NCBI GenBank assembly: GCA_019054805.1
Contig: JAHQIY010000019.1
Location: 92,001 to 156,000 of the forward strand
Length of the DNA stretch: 64,000 nucleotides
Origin: Brachionus manjavacas
Taxonomy: Eukaryota; Rotifera; Eurotatoria; Ploima; Brachionidae
Direction: 5' to 3'
Shown here piece by piece: positions 1 through 12,110 of this stretch. The number at the start of each line of letters is the position of its first letter. Within the stretch, counting starts at the first letter, position 1. The notes under the pieces were generated by a model that worked only from the letters and a program-made list of their open reading frames with translations, had not been told where the DNA came from and ran no database searches. The position numbers and the translations under genes were made by a program.

Positions 1-2346
1 CAGAAATTAAAGCTAAGATTGATTACCAAATTTTATTTGATGATTTTTTGTTTTCAACTTTTTTGTTAGGCACAAAGCGATTGCCAAACTTTCTTTTTTT
101 TTCTTTTTTTTCTCTTTTTTTTTTCTCTTTTTTTTCTCTTTTGTTTATTTAGCCCAAGAAACAAAGATAGATATGCGATAGACTTGAAAATTGACGAAAT
201 GTTGCCTTGCAATAAAAGCGAACAAAGCCTCGTAAATGACATGTAACTAGTCTAGTGGAAAGTGTTAGTGATTAGTTAGGAGATTAAATTGAGTTTTTGC
301 ACTAAGATTTAACTTTAAACGAGAACTTGTAAAAAATAAAGGTATCGAAAAAATTGTACAAAATTAAAAAACTCTAAGGTTCTAGCTAATGAGTAACAAA
401 AATCACACAAAAATCACACAAATTGCATTTAGTTTTTCAAAGAGAATAGAAAAATAGTTTCAAAATAGTTAATTTTTTTAAAATGGTCAATTTTTGATCA
501 ACACATGCTGTTTTGTTGTATGAATTTTTTTTTCATTCTAAAATAGGCAACAATCCCGGTCAGTCCACAGACTTCCTTTCGGCTAGAAAATAAATGCATA
601 TTCTAAAAAATAATCAACTCAACATATACTGAGTTCGATTTTTAAACAACAAAAGACTTTAAATATCAAAAAATGAAAACAGGAATTTTTTCGAAAATTA
701 ATCCACAACATTGTTGTTGTTGTTGTTGTTGTTCGGAAATGATTGTTCGAAAATGATTTTTTGTCTTAAATTTGCCACTTGTCTATGTGTATGTGTGTGT
801 GTGTGTATCGGTAATAGCTACATGAGGTCAGAGCAAAGGTCTAGTTAAGACTCAAGGTTGCAAGGGCATTGAATGAGTAGCAAAAAATATTATCACAACA
901 AAACTAGCAAAACCAACAAAAACAACAACAACAACAACTATAAGAAGAAGAAAAACATTTAAATCTTAGTTATTGCCCCTAATCAAAAGGTCCGTGAGCC
1001 ATTTAATTATTTTTTTTATTTGTGGCAATTTGTTGGCTATTAAATTAAAAAACACAAATAAATAAACAAATAAATAAATAAATGATGATATTTAAATACA
1101 ATTGAATGAATGAAAACATATTTTCTCTTAGGAGTCTTAGTAGTAGTAGTAGTAGTAGTAGTAGTAAGAACAGATCCTTATGAGCTTTAATTAAAAGGTG
1201 ATTTAGAAATCTTGTAACTTGGCAAAAAAAAAACGAAAGAGAAAAATTTTTTTTTTTAAATTTTTATTTATTTTTAATTAGATTTTTTATTTTATTGACC
1301 AGGATTTTCAACTGACCATTTTATGTAATTGCTTTTTGACTTGAGGGACACGCAGAGTTTTTTGTATAAATTCAGATGGGATCAAAGTCAATTGAGCATC
1401 GAAATTTGAAGCGAATTTGATGCGAAGTAGAAGCAAAGTTGCAGCGAAGCAAGTAATGATATTATTCTGAAATAAACGACGGTCAGTTGTGTTATTTTTG
1501 TTGTTAAACGCTAGATTAAATTCAGCAAAAATAAAAATTTAATTAAACTTATCTTTGAGAACATAAAAATTGGTCATTTGATAAAAATTTGGCAAATTTT
1601 AATAAAAATCAAAATTCAGCAAATATTTGATACTAATTTTTAGGTTAAACATTTGAATGAAATGAACAACTAAAAAAATTCTTATCTGCCATTCCTAAGG
1701 TCAATTGTGCGCTTGAGGGTTAGTGCTATTTTCGAATTAACTTGTCAATTCGTTTAGCCCCAAGTTGTCGCAATTAATTGACTCTCTCTCTCTCTCTTCT
1801 CTCTCTTTCTCTCTCTTCTCTTTCGTTTTGATTCAATCCATCTACGTGCTCCCATTTATTAAATAAGATTTAGGATTTTTTCCTCATCCATTTCGATTGT
1901 GTCCATTACTATTAGGTTAATTAGACTCGGATCGTTTCCAATTTGCGTAATGCTATCCCAGTCCATTTAATTCAATTATTACAACTAGATGCGGAAATTT
2001 TTAAATTATTTAAAATAAAAACGAAACAAAAATTCTGCCAAATAGATTGTAGAACTAGTTTTTTTATTTTTAGATGATTAGTAATGTTTAGATTCGATTA
2101 AAGTAGACGATTATCGATTCACTGATCATTTGATCCATTTGTTCAATATTTATTTGGTGTATATATTGTTTAAATTGTTTTACTCAAATTGCATAACTTC
2201 AAGGCTAATCAAAAGCATTTGCCATTTGCCTATTGATTAAAATAAATTAATTGCTTTAATTGTTTAACAAACATTTATTTTTGCTTTTTCATTTTTTTTA
2301 TTTTTTCATTTTTTTTTATATTTTCATCAACAAAAACAAAAACAAC

Positions 2347-2383
<37 letters not shown>

Positions 2384-3976
2384 GCAACAACGAAAGCGAT
2401 AATCAAATTAAGGTTCGATCAAAGGTCGTTGTTGTCTTTGAATATAGGTTAGAATAATTAAATTAAAAAAAATTTTGTTTAAATTAATGATTGATTTATT
2501 GAAAATAAAAATATTAATTTAGGATTTTTTTTTTGCTCAATTTTGCTTAGGCTTTTGATTTTGTTGACAACAAGAGCGCGCAACAGTGGAACACGAATCT
2601 AGAATTAGGAAAAGAAGAGAAACAGCCAAAAATATTTTCAAATAAATTAAGTGAAAATGAAAATAGAATAGTAAATAATCTTGTGTTGCTTGTCTGTGTG
2701 TATCCACTCATTCATTTTGGATTATGTAAATCGGCTTGCATAATAAACTAGATTGAATTTAAATTGAATCATAAGATAAGTCAATTAAAAGCAAATGGTT
2801 GAACGAGAACGGAAGAAAAGAGAGAGTGTTGAACATCTGCCAGTTGTTGTGCTATCAATCTAGTATTATTTAGACGGTAAAAATGCGTTCAAGAGGTTAA
2901 GAATTTAGCTCACTTTTTCTTTTCTAGCTATTTACACTTTTTTTTTTCTATTATTTTTGTTAGCGAAACGAACCATAACAGTCAATTACTGTTATTTGTA
3001 ATTAATTACAAAAATAAAAGCATTAAATAAATGCATTCAATGTGTAAAGTTAACTTAAATAAAATAAAAGCTATTTGTTATTTATTTTGGACTGAACGGC
3101 CTGCGGTCTGTGCCCGGTCGGCTCTGTGCTGCACATAATTCAGGACACTAGGTTGAAAGATTGAAAAAAAATAAATAGTATGTGGTGTTTGCTGTTTGCT
3201 GTTTTGAGTCACGTGATGCAGTAGCAGTAGCATTTTGTTTGAAATTTTGAATTTTGTAATTTTGTTTTGTTTGGCAAGGGGTCGAGGACACAACAACAAA
3301 ATAGATGAAATCACTTTTTTCAATTAGAAAAAAAAAAAATGTTTAGACACTGGCAAGACTTGAGCGCCAATGCAACGGTAATAACTTTCAGTTGAACAAA
3401 AATAAAATAGTTCGACTCACACAGACCCAGTCTCTAGGGTCCAAACTACTTGCCAATTTAGAAGAGTTTAAATAATTTTTTTCTTCTTTTTTGTTTCTTC
3501 TTTTTTGTTTTAAAATAAAAATAAAAATAAAAAACCACTTAAAAACTAAAAATTATTTGGCTCGCTATTTGTTCGAACTTAAAACAAAAACAACAAAAAT
3601 TAGAATTTTACTAACAGTTTTACTTTGTTTTCAAAATACAATACACTGGCTTGTTCGCGTCACAACCTTATCGAAACAAAAAAAGCTCATTAAACAAAGC
3701 AAATTTTGACTCATTAATTAAGTTACGCATTATTGACCATTACTAAAATGAGAAATTAATATGAGAAATTGTATTAACTTTTGTGCTTTTTTTTTTTCAA
3801 AGATTTTTTTAAAGCTTTTTTTAAGCTTTTTTTTGTAAATTGTTTTGTGTTTAGATGACCAATAATTTTATATATAGAAATTTATTTCATTTATGCTAGT
3901 ATAGTAATAACAATATTAAACAAAAGAAGCAGACGAAGAAGAAGGAGGCGAAGAAGAAGGAGAAGAAAAAAGAGGA
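1..3976. other. Gene-free, microsatellite-rich region
   Basis: No convincing coding exon is visible on either strand. The stretch holds simple repeats: a TTG run near 712-733, GT near 789-806, TAG near 1137-1166, AAATA/AATA near 1062-1084, CT-rich DNA near 1782-1822 and AAT near 2346-2385, plus many T homopolymers. Some segments (1860-2000, 3080-3300) are less AT-rich than their surroundings. It could be 5' flank or 5' UTR/intron of the gene starting at 3977, or an intron of a gene beyond the left edge. Confidence 0.6.
3925..3976 (+). promoter_or_regulatory. Purine-only-like leader before the XKR start codon
   Basis: The 52 bases before the ATG at 3977 are almost entirely A and G, built on AAG/GAG units. 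This is seen directly. It could be a 5' UTR segment, a GA-binding-factor promoter element, or a splicing-enhancer-like stretch. No TATA box or initiator can be assigned with confidence. Confidence 0.35.
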
Positions 3977-6112
3977 ATGCTATCATCGACGTCGTTTGCC
4001 GTCTTTGAGACCAATTTGGACTCGTGTCCGAAATGCGGCAAGAACATTTGCGAGCATGCTAGCGTGGCCGATGTGATCAATTTGCCAAATAGTCTAAGTC
4101 AAGACTTTAGCACGTATTCGTCCGATTCGAGTCTAATCAAACAACTATTCAACGATTCCACGTCGAGCACAGTCACCACTGGCAGCAGCCGAATTAACTA
4201 CGAGCCCAAAATATCTTTGAGCGCCATAAACGAATTGTTTCTCAAACAGCCCAACTTGCATGCTTCTCGTTCGGCACAACGCCAGCAACCGGACAAAAAG
4301 AGAAAATTTCGTCTATTCAACAAGCATCGTCAATTGAGCTGTTTGTCTTCTTCATCATCATCATCGTCGCCATCCAAGACATCTTTATCGCTATCCAAGG
4401 CATCTTCATCGCCATCCAAGGCATGTTCAGCTTCGTCGTCGTCGTCGTCGTCGTCGTTTCAAGCAAATAAAACAAACAATGAGCCCAAGACATACATATC
4501 AGTCAAATTGAACAACTTCTACTATTACAACTACGAAAAAACAGTGTCCAAATCGTCGTCGTCGTCGTCGTCGTCCACGTCGTCATCGTCGTCGACCGCA
4601 TCGTCCACAGTAACTGACTCGGTCATAACCCAAATACACAGTAGATCCAATCGAGTCAAACCAAATCGATGCCATGTAAATATAATAGAAAATCGACTGG
4701 AATCGAACAGCATCAAAAACAGCAACAACAACAACAACAGCAAGAGAAACACAAAGAGCAACAAACAAGAAGAATTTTTTTGTTCAAAGAAAAGTCAAAT
4801 GAGCGGTCATGGGTCAAATGAGTTGAGTGAGATGAGTGAGATGAGCGAGATGAGCGAGATGAGCGAAGAGTCAAGGCAAACGACGAGCAATTACCACAAA
4901 ATAACAGTCATATTTGTACTAATCGGTTTGTTTAGTTTCAATTTTTTGCAAGAGACCTTTCTGCTAGTGTACTATTTGAATTCGCATCAAATCGAGTGGC
5001 TATTGAGCTCGTTGATCAGCGTATTCACTGGACAATGTTTGACTCTAATTGTTTGCCTAATCGCCGAAATAAATGCCAACAAACAAATTTTGTTCCAAAA
5101 TCCATTTAGTAAAGTTTGCCTATTGATACCAGGCTGTTTGCCGCTCAGTTGTTTTGTTCAATTTTTTCGACTTATTCTCAACTACAAGAAATCGTGTGCA
5201 CAACAAAAATTTCACCTCGAATTCAAGCTCTCCTTGCTCTTCTACTTTAACTCATTATTTTACACACTGCCATTGATTGTGGTCAATAGTTGTTATTTGT
5301 CAACCAATTCTCGCCTCAATTGGTACTACACGGACTTGTTGACTGTGTCCTCGGACGCCACCATCATGTTCATATTTAGTCCCGAGGCCAGGCCGCGAAA
5401 CCAATTCATGATTTTGCTCGTCTCCATATTTGTGTCCATATCAATCGGCCTGTGTCTCTTTATCACTTACTACGAGCTCATCAAACAAATGGGCCTCAAA
5501 CTCTCACCGCCTGCCGCCGCCAACCACACCCAGTGGCTCCGCTTGGGCATCATCGAACTACTCGTCTATTTTTGTTTCAAATTTTGTCTGATCACATCTC
5601 GCCTTTGCATTCTGGCTTTGATCTGGTACTTGTTCAATCAACTGCTGCTTGTCTTTGTCTCAATGCACATTCTACTTTTGTTTGTTTCGAATGTGAGCGT
5701 TTTGTTGCCCAAAAAGTCAACAAACGACAACCACACTCCAAAGTCAAAGCTAAACGATTTGCTCACAATCAAAATAATCAGCATACTTGGTCTCGTCGAT
5801 CTTTTCATCAATCAGACCAGTGAGCTCAAAAATACCAAACGAGTTTTTGCCTACTATTTGTTTACTTTTGTCCAAAACACTCTTGTTCTAACTTATTGGC
5901 TTGTCAAAGTATTGCGCAACGAACAGGCCACCCAAAAAATCTGCTACACAACACTCATCTATTTGAGCGTTCTTCTCTTCAACGTGTTCGGTCTCATTCT
6001 CAAATATCTGCACATTCACATAATCCAAAAGCGATACGCCAAACTGTTCCAGCCTAAGCCACTTGTCCACTCGAACACCACTCATTCAAATACCACTGCA
6101 CTCATTCAATAG
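3977..6112 (+). CDS. XK-related (XKR) multi-pass membrane protein
   Basis: Single-exon gene for 711 residues. Residues 1-305 are hydrophilic and low in complexity: a possible metal-binding CPKCGKNICEH (17-27), several polyserine tracts and a five-fold MSE repeat (about 283-296). From about 309 to the C-terminus there are nine or ten hydrophobic segments. Their spacing and local motifs resemble the XK/Kell-antigen family: a paired first hairpin, an LPGCLP turn before an FFRLI helix, a long central block ending in WYLFNQLLLVFVSMH, and a penultimate helix containing YYLFTFVQNTLVLTYW. XKR proteins act in the plasma membrane, several as phospholipid scramblases with a partner chain; which subfamily this belongs to cannot be told. 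The N-terminus is far longer than in most XKR proteins. An ATG is the first in this frame after the purine-rich leader. The family assignment rests on pattern resemblance, not on a search. Confidence 0.72.
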   Translation: MLSSTSFAVFETNLDSCPKCGKNICEHASVADVINLPNSLSQDFSTYSSDSSLIKQLFNDSTSSTVTTGSSRINYEPKISLSAINELFLKQPNLHASRSAQRQQPDKKRKFRLFNKHRQLSCLSSSSSSSSPSKTSLSLSKASSSPSKACSASSSSSSSSFQANKTNNEPKTYISVKLNNFYYYNYEKTVSKSSSSSSSSTSSSSSTASSTVTDSVITQIHSRSNRVKPNRCHVNIIENRLESNSIKNSNNNNNSKRNTKSNKQEEFFCSKKSQMSGHGSNELSEMSEMSEMSEMSEESRQTTSNYHKITVIFVLIGLFSFNFLQETFLLVYYLNSHQIEWLLSSLISVFTGQCLTLIVCLIAEINANKQILFQNPFSKVCLLIPGCLPLSCFVQFFRLILNYKKSCAQQKFHLEFKLSLLFYFNSLFYTLPLIVVNSCYLSTNSRLNWYYTDLLTVSSDATIMFIFSPEARPRNQFMILLVSIFVSISIGLCLFITYYELIKQMGLKLSPPAAANHTQWLRLGIIELLVYFCFKFCLITSRLCILALIWYLFNQLLLVFVSMHILLLFVSNVSVLLPKKSTNDNHTPKSKLNDLLTIKIISILGLVDLFINQTSELKNTKRVFAYYLFTFVQNTLVLTYWLVKVLRNEQATQKICYTTLIYLSVLLFNVFGLILKYLHIHIIQKRYAKLFQPKPLVHSNTTHSNTTALIQ

Positions 6113-7524
6113 GTTTTAGCTTTTATCAAATATCCTCGAAAATCAGCAACAACAAATACAACTAATGTACAATTGTTTTTGGTATTGTTTATGGTATTGT
6201 TTTTGGTATTTTTCTCTTTTCTTTTTTTTTGTTCGTCTATTTTGAAAAATTACATTTTGTACAAATTATTATTAGTTATTATTAATTATTATTAACTACT
6301 AAATTATTTAATTGATCAAATCAAATAGAATTTATATAACCGAAAAAACGACCATTGTTATTATTGAGTTATTAAAACCACACAAACTCACACTATCGCG
6401 CACACACACAAATACACAAATACACCAGCACATATTTAACTCAAAGACAAACCACTTAATTTTGAATTTATTTTTTTGAATAAAATTTATTTAAGAATTT
6501 GTTAACTTTTTTTTTTTTTTTGTTTTAATAATCTACAATCTACAATTATTCATGTTTCCTGTTTTATTTTACATTTTTTATTTTAATTAGAAGAAAATTA
6601 GGAAGAGCTACTTTTTTGAAACTGACAATATATTCACAAATTGCAATAACATTTGTCGAATAATTATTTCATGATAGCAAAATATTTTCAAGCGACAACA
6701 CATTTAATCATAATTACAAAAATAATAATTAAAATAAATTTTTGATCTCTACAAGAAAACAAGACAAAAAATGTTTCATTTATAATTGAATGTTTGATAA
6801 ATATGATGGTGTCACTTTTTATTTAAAAAATAATCTTTCAGAATATGTTTTTCAAAATAAAATATTTTTTTTTTCTTTAGAGCAAATACATTGTCGAAAG
6901 AACAGCAAATAACTATTTTTACGTTTGAAATAGTTCAAATATTCAATATTCAAAGGATTAGAGTTAAATAAAAATTAAAAAATTTTTATCTTTAATGAAA
7001 TTAATTGCTCGATTTAGATTTGTTAATAGCGTTAAATTAATTTTTTTCTATGAAAAAAAAAAAAGGGTCAAGACCATCAAGGAAAATTATCGGACAATTT
7101 TTTTATTGATTTTCAAATAAAATTAGACACTTGTTTTAAAATTCAAATTCAAATTCAAATGATTTATCTTGTTACTAAAACAAGATAAATTAATAATAGT
7201 CTAAATTGCTATCATAAAATTCAAATTATTGAACTTGCTTTTAACATTTTCAAAAATTTTATTTAAACAAACTTTATATGGTCATTAAAAGCCAATTACA
7301 ATCAACTGTTCACTCTCGAGATCACTTAATAGTATTTAAACTTTTCTCTTGACTTCAATTTTAGTAAACAGTTGCCAATGACAACCAAACAAAAAAAAAA
7401 GAAAAAAAATAATTATTCTTTTTAAAATCAACTTATAATAAGCTTCTTTAAAAATACATAAATATTGAATTAATGTAATATTAAATTATATTTTATCCAA
7501 CAAATACTAAAAGTATAATCAGCA
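6113..7524. other. XKR 3' flank and intergenic DNA
   Basis: AT-rich, no coding exon recognised. It contains the XKR 3' UTR with a candidate polyadenylation hexamer at 6479-6484, then T/A homopolymers up to the DRC6 start codon. The transcription start of the downstream gene cannot be placed. Confidence 0.6.
6479..6484 (+). terminator. Candidate polyadenylation signal of the XKR gene
   Basis: An AATAAA hexamer lies about 370 bases after the stop codon, followed by a T-rich stretch near 6508-6521. In DNA this AT-rich such hexamers are frequent by chance. Confidence 0.35.
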
Positions 7525-10500
7525 ATGGCATCAATACTCAAGCTTTTACAAACAGTTGACCCCAAGACTCGTCAGTACATTCGCTTTTTTAAAATTAGTG
7601 AAATTTACGAAAGTCTAATCAGTGGTTTGACGATTGTGCGCCCTGAGGAATACGTTAAATGGCTAATTGAACAACTTGAAGTGTTGCATCAAAATGGCGT
7701 CAAAGAACTTAAATGGGACATGTTCATACCAGACGAACTAAAACCGCTTCAAAAGCCAGTTGACGAAACAACTCTTAGTTACATTTTCAATGTATTGGAC
7801 GAAATGCTTGAACCAAGTGCTCAAATGATCGAAAAAGCCTATGATCACTATAACAAAAAATTGTTACGCAAAGTATACTTGTATGAATTTTTGAATTTTA
7901 GTAACCTTGTGATTGTTTGAAAATTTAAAATGAAAAAATGTTAGTTCAATAAGAAGATTTTATGTGTTGAAAAAGATGGAAAAAAAATGCGAACAAGACA
8001 AGTTTAAAAAAGCAGTGTATTACCACACAAAAAAGCTGAATGGAAATGTATTTAAGCAATGGCTTGACTGGGTTCGGTATCGCAAAGACCGGCAAGCAAG
8101 TAGACTAAAAATTTTAGAATTTTTGAATTTTTTTCTACTTTTTTTTTTTTTGTTTTCAAGTTGCATTTTCAAAGATATCAAGAATTCTTGCCATCAGTCA
8201 CTCGAGACTGATTATTCATCAGTGGCATTTGGCTAGCAAGGAATCGCGTCAAACCCGAGAATACTTTGAGGTAATTTTAACAATAAAAAGCCTAATATCA
8301 TTCCTTTGAATTAACTTGTTGCTTATTTGAATGATATTCTCTTCTGCTTTTCATGGTTGAAATAATTTCTTTATTATTAATTCTAGAGACAGGTATTTAT
8401 TGTCCCAAATTTAATGGCTAAATGCTTTTTTATTTTTTGCTTTATTAGAAAATTAAATTTAGAACGCTTTATTTGAGAATCACAAAATAGAAAAAGTATT
8501 ATTTTGCTTAATTTGCAAACGTCTTATATTTGTAGTCAAATAATCAATTAAATGACATTTAGAGACAATGCGACAAATTTAGAGACAATTTAGAGACATA
8601 GCGCAATGAACAAACTTTTAAAAAAATTTTAAAAACTGCCAAGTCACATTTCTATCACTCCAAAAATGTCTTGTCTTTTTTTTTATCCATTTTTAAATGA
8701 TAATAATTGTTAAATTCTATTCATGATTATTAAATCGAGAATATTCGTCCATTCTTAATCTAATTGTTTGCTGATTTTTTTAATTTGAAAAAAAAAAAAA
8801 AGATATCAATGTGACTTGTTTGTTTTTTAAATTAAAGTTATAAAATTTAGAATTTGAAATAATTTCTAACCCAAATGATTTATTTAAATTTGAACTAAAT
8901 TTTTTTATCATTTATTTCACAGAATCGTCTACAGGTAGTAATTGTATAATTATCCTGCTCTTATAAACTAATCACTGTTTGTTTTTTTTCAGTCAAATCG
9001 GGCTAAAGCTATGCAAGTAATACAAATAACACCTAAAATCTAAATCTTAAATGTTAAATGTTTAATGTGAAATGTTTAATTTTAAATGTTCCAATGTCAA
9101 TGAATATTAATCACTATGCTCATTTAAATCACTTTTGCACAATTGCTTTAAATTTTCAACAAAATAAAATATCTTAATTTTTTAAGAGATTGGAACGAGG
9201 TGAAGCCATAGACGATAGTGACACGTTGTTCAGCAATGGTGAAGCAAGGGATGACATTTCAATGTTGCCTAGACAAGCAGCGATTAAAATTTTCTCCTAT
9301 CTTTCCATAACTGATTTGTACCGGGCATCACAGGTGTGTAGATCATGGAAAATGATTGCCAGCTCCAATATTTTATGGTCAAAGCTTGATTTGTTCTCAA
9401 TTAGAGATAAACTTACGGACAAATTGCTATCAGCCATGATTCAAAAAAGTAGACCCTATTTAATGCATTTGAATGTGCGTGGCGCATTCAAGCTAACTCA
9501 AAACGGCTTTGTTACCATAAGTGGCTGTCGTAATATACAAGACTTGAATTTGTCCGATTCAAAAAATTTAACAGTAGGTGCAAAATTTGAACTGTTTCAG
9601 CAACTAAAAAAATGTTAAAATAAAATCAAATCAATTAATAATATTATATTCAAGGATGACATGGTGAATATAATTACATCGGGATGTGTGGTTCTTATTT
9701 ATTTGAATTTGGCTTTTAATGATGCATTAACAGACGGCACAATTCGAACATTGAGCAAAAATTGTAAAAACCTTCAATATTTGAGTGTTGCCTTTTGTAC
9801 AAAGATAACTGACAAGGGCTTTTCGTATATAAATGGAGGCGAAGGACTCAGAAAGTTAATTTACATTGACCTTTCCGGATGCACAAATGTATTAGATTGA
9901 AAGAAAAAAAATTAATAAAAAATTTAAAATTAATTTATTTCTATCTAAACAGATATCGCCAATTGGAACTTCATACTTGGCACAGTATTGTCCAAATTTG
10001 GAAACTATTAAGATAAACAATTTCTCTAGTCTTAACGACCGACATCTAAAAGTATGGAGAAAAAATTTTTTAGCTAAATTTTAGTTAAATTTTAGTTAAA
10101 TTTTAGTTAAATTTTTATTAAATTTTAATCAAATCTAAATTAGACTTAAATTAAATTATTTTAGTTTTGTAATATGCTATCTCGATTGACCGAGATAATT
10201 ATACTTGACTCACCGCATTTGACCGACGAGTCATTCAAGTACATATCTCAGTCGAAATTTTTGAAAAAACTCAAAATAGCATCGAACAAAAATTTAACTG
10301 ATCATTCAATCAAATTGATAACAAGAAATTGTTCCGAATTGAGATACGTGTCATTGATTGATTGTGAAAAAGTAAATGATCTTTGCCTCAAATATTTGTC
10401 TCAATTGCGCACACTCACCATTTTGAACTTGGCTGATTGCATTCGAGTTAGCGACTCGGGAGTCAAGCATTTGACCGACGGAGCTTGCGCCAACAAAATC

Positions 10501-11299
10501 AGAGAACTTAATTTGACCAATTGTTTGCGGATTGGAAATCAAAGCATGATATCTTTGGTCAGAAAGTGTACCAATTTGGCCTATTTGTCTTTGTGCTATT
10601 GTGAACAAATCGAAAAAGATGGAATAGATTTGGTCGGCGCGATCGAAAACTTAGTATCTATTGATCTATCTGGATGCCAGTGTGGAGATAATGTACCAAA
10701 TAAACATTTAATTAAATTTTATCTTATTTTTTTTTATTTTATTTAAAAAAAAAAAAGAGTTTAAAAGGAATAGCGAATTCAAATCTAAGAAACGCTGCGT
10801 TCTCAGGCTGCAAAGATATCACTGATCTTGGTTTGCAGAAATTTTGTACACAATGTCCAAACTTGGAAACACTTGACTTGTCCAACTGCTTTCAATTGAC
10901 AGACAATTCGATTAAATCGTTGGCATTTTGCTGCAAATTTATGATGAACTTAAACCTTAGTGGATGCACCATGCTAACAGACATGTCCATTCAATACCTG
11001 TCGGGCGTGTGTGCTTATCTTAAAGTACTTGACATCTCAAATTGTCACTTGATAGGGTAAATTAGAAAAATAATCACTTTTTTTTTTCAGAAATTATTCT
11101 TTTTTTCTATTAATGATAAAGGGACAAAAGCTTGAAGTATTTGAAGCGAGGTTGTAAATATTTGGAAAAACTCAATGTCCTAAATTGCATTGGAATTAGC
11201 AAAGAATCGATTGAAAAAATGCAAAGAAATGTTCCATATATTGAACATTCGTCCAAAAGTCATTCGTCATTCACAAATTCGAGTTATCTTTTTGCCTAA
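7525..11299 (+). CDS. FBXL13: F-box/LRR protein, dynein regulatory complex subunit 6 type
   Basis: Eleven exons read in frame: 7525-7880, 7954-8099, 8161-8270, 8923-8934, 8993-9016, 9187-9573, 9655-9888, 9953-10051, 10165-10692, 10758-11056, 11122-11299. Together they total 2373 bases (790 residues plus TAA). The N-terminus (MASILKLLQ...) and the helical, basic segment after it precede an F-box at about residues 230-275 (LPRQAAIKIFSYLSITDLY, then VCRSWK). From there to the end run cysteine-containing leucine-rich repeats (for example NLSGCTMLTD and LDLSNCFQLTD), as in FBXL13. In other species this protein is subunit 6 of the nexin-dynein regulatory complex of motile axonemes. Human FBXL13 is of comparable length (about 735 residues). 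All intron phases agree. Most introns are 58-113 bases; intron 3 is 652. The short first-to-second-exon acceptor could instead be 3 bases further on (7957). Strong assignment for the F-box/LRR part, good for DRC6. Confidence 0.85.
8923..8934 (+). CDS. FBXL13: 12-base micro-exon of the DRC6 gene
   Basis: It encodes NRLQ. It is flanked by a strong acceptor (TTTATTTCACAG) and a donor (GTAGTA), and is phase 0 at both ends, so it fits exactly between the exons ending at 8270 and starting at 8993. Too short for standard exon callers. Confidence 0.65.
8993..9016 (+). CDS. FBXL13: 24-base micro-exon of the DRC6 gene
   Basis: It encodes SNRAKAMQ. The acceptor has a TTTTTTTTCAG tract and the donor is GTAATA, phase 0 at both ends. 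It joins smoothly to RLERGEAIDDSD in the next exon at 9187. The helical, charged character matches the linker before the F-box. Confidence 0.65.
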
Positions 11300-11314
11300 A
11301 ATTAAATTAAATCA

Positions 11315-11320
11315 AATAAA
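11315..11320 (+). terminator. Candidate polyadenylation signal of DRC6
   Basis: An AATAAA lies 15 bases after the TAA, followed by a T-rich run. The distance to the convergent ARL6IP5-like gene leaves room only for short 3' UTRs. Confidence 0.4.
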
Positions 11321-11516
11321 TGATATTTGTTTTTTTTATTTTTAAATTGTTTATTTATTAATCAAACATTTGTGAACTAATTGACATTTATTTGAAAAAA
11401 AAGAAAAAGAAACATAAAAAAAAAGCGGCTACATCACATAGATTCTCTATTCTTTTAATTTTTCATTTACAAAAAAATCTAAAAATAAAATATATAAATT
11501 TTTGGTGAGCAAAGAT

Positions 11517-12110
11517 TTAATAAAAAACAAAACCCAAAAATTCCAATAAAAGACCCATAGGCGTTTTGGTCAGTCCAAGTTGCTCTTTTTTATTCTCAAT
11601 TTTGTTGCTTACATTTCTCAATCTGAGTGCAGCATGAATTAAAATCACTAAAGCCAAATTTTAATTAATTTAAAAAAGATTAAAAAAAAATTAATTTTTT
11701 CAATTATTACCGCTTAGTGGTAGACAAATGCTGAATAGAAAAATCATCAACGAGCCGAATAAATTGAAAAGAAAGCCGCTGATGAATACGACAATAATTA
11801 GATTTAAAAATGGTCGCTCTTTCTTGAAGCGTTGAATCTCTGGACTCTTATTTGACATTATGTTGGCAACGACACACAAACCAATTATTAGAAATAGCCC
11901 GGAGAATATTTGAAGAGGATGAATGATGCTCATTAGCAAAAAAATTGCCAAAAAGCAAACAAAATAATTCGTTTGGTAATAAAGCAAATTTTGGCTCATG
12001 CGGTTGTTAACTCTTTCGAGCTCGTTGAAATTGGGTATGGCATAGTTTTCGGCTTTGCCGATGAAATCCTCCAATTTTCGAAACGATGCAAATCGAACCT
12101 GATCGGACAT
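11517..12110 (-). CDS. ARL6IP5: PRA1-family protein, ARL6IP5-like
   Basis: Two exons, 12110-11711 and 11647-11517, total 531 bases (176 residues plus TAA). The first encodes a short cytosolic N-terminus ([18 protein letters not shown]), then two hydrophobic hairpins: [21 protein letters not shown] with its partner, and [20 protein letters not shown] with its partner. The second exon supplies the typical cytosolic tail: [16 protein letters not shown] followed by [14 protein letters not shown]. That tail is the hallmark of PRAF2/ARL6IP5 proteins, small ER/Golgi membrane proteins linked to ARL6/Rab traffic and glutamate-transporter retention. Human ARL6IP5 is 188 residues, so length agrees. The donor GTAATA and acceptor TTTAG bound a 63-base intron. 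The stop codon directly follows the FVFY ending. Convergent with DRC6. Confidence 0.85.

Noticed and set aside
4531..4768. Two minus-strand frames
   Set aside because: Complement of polyserine coding repeats in the XKR gene.
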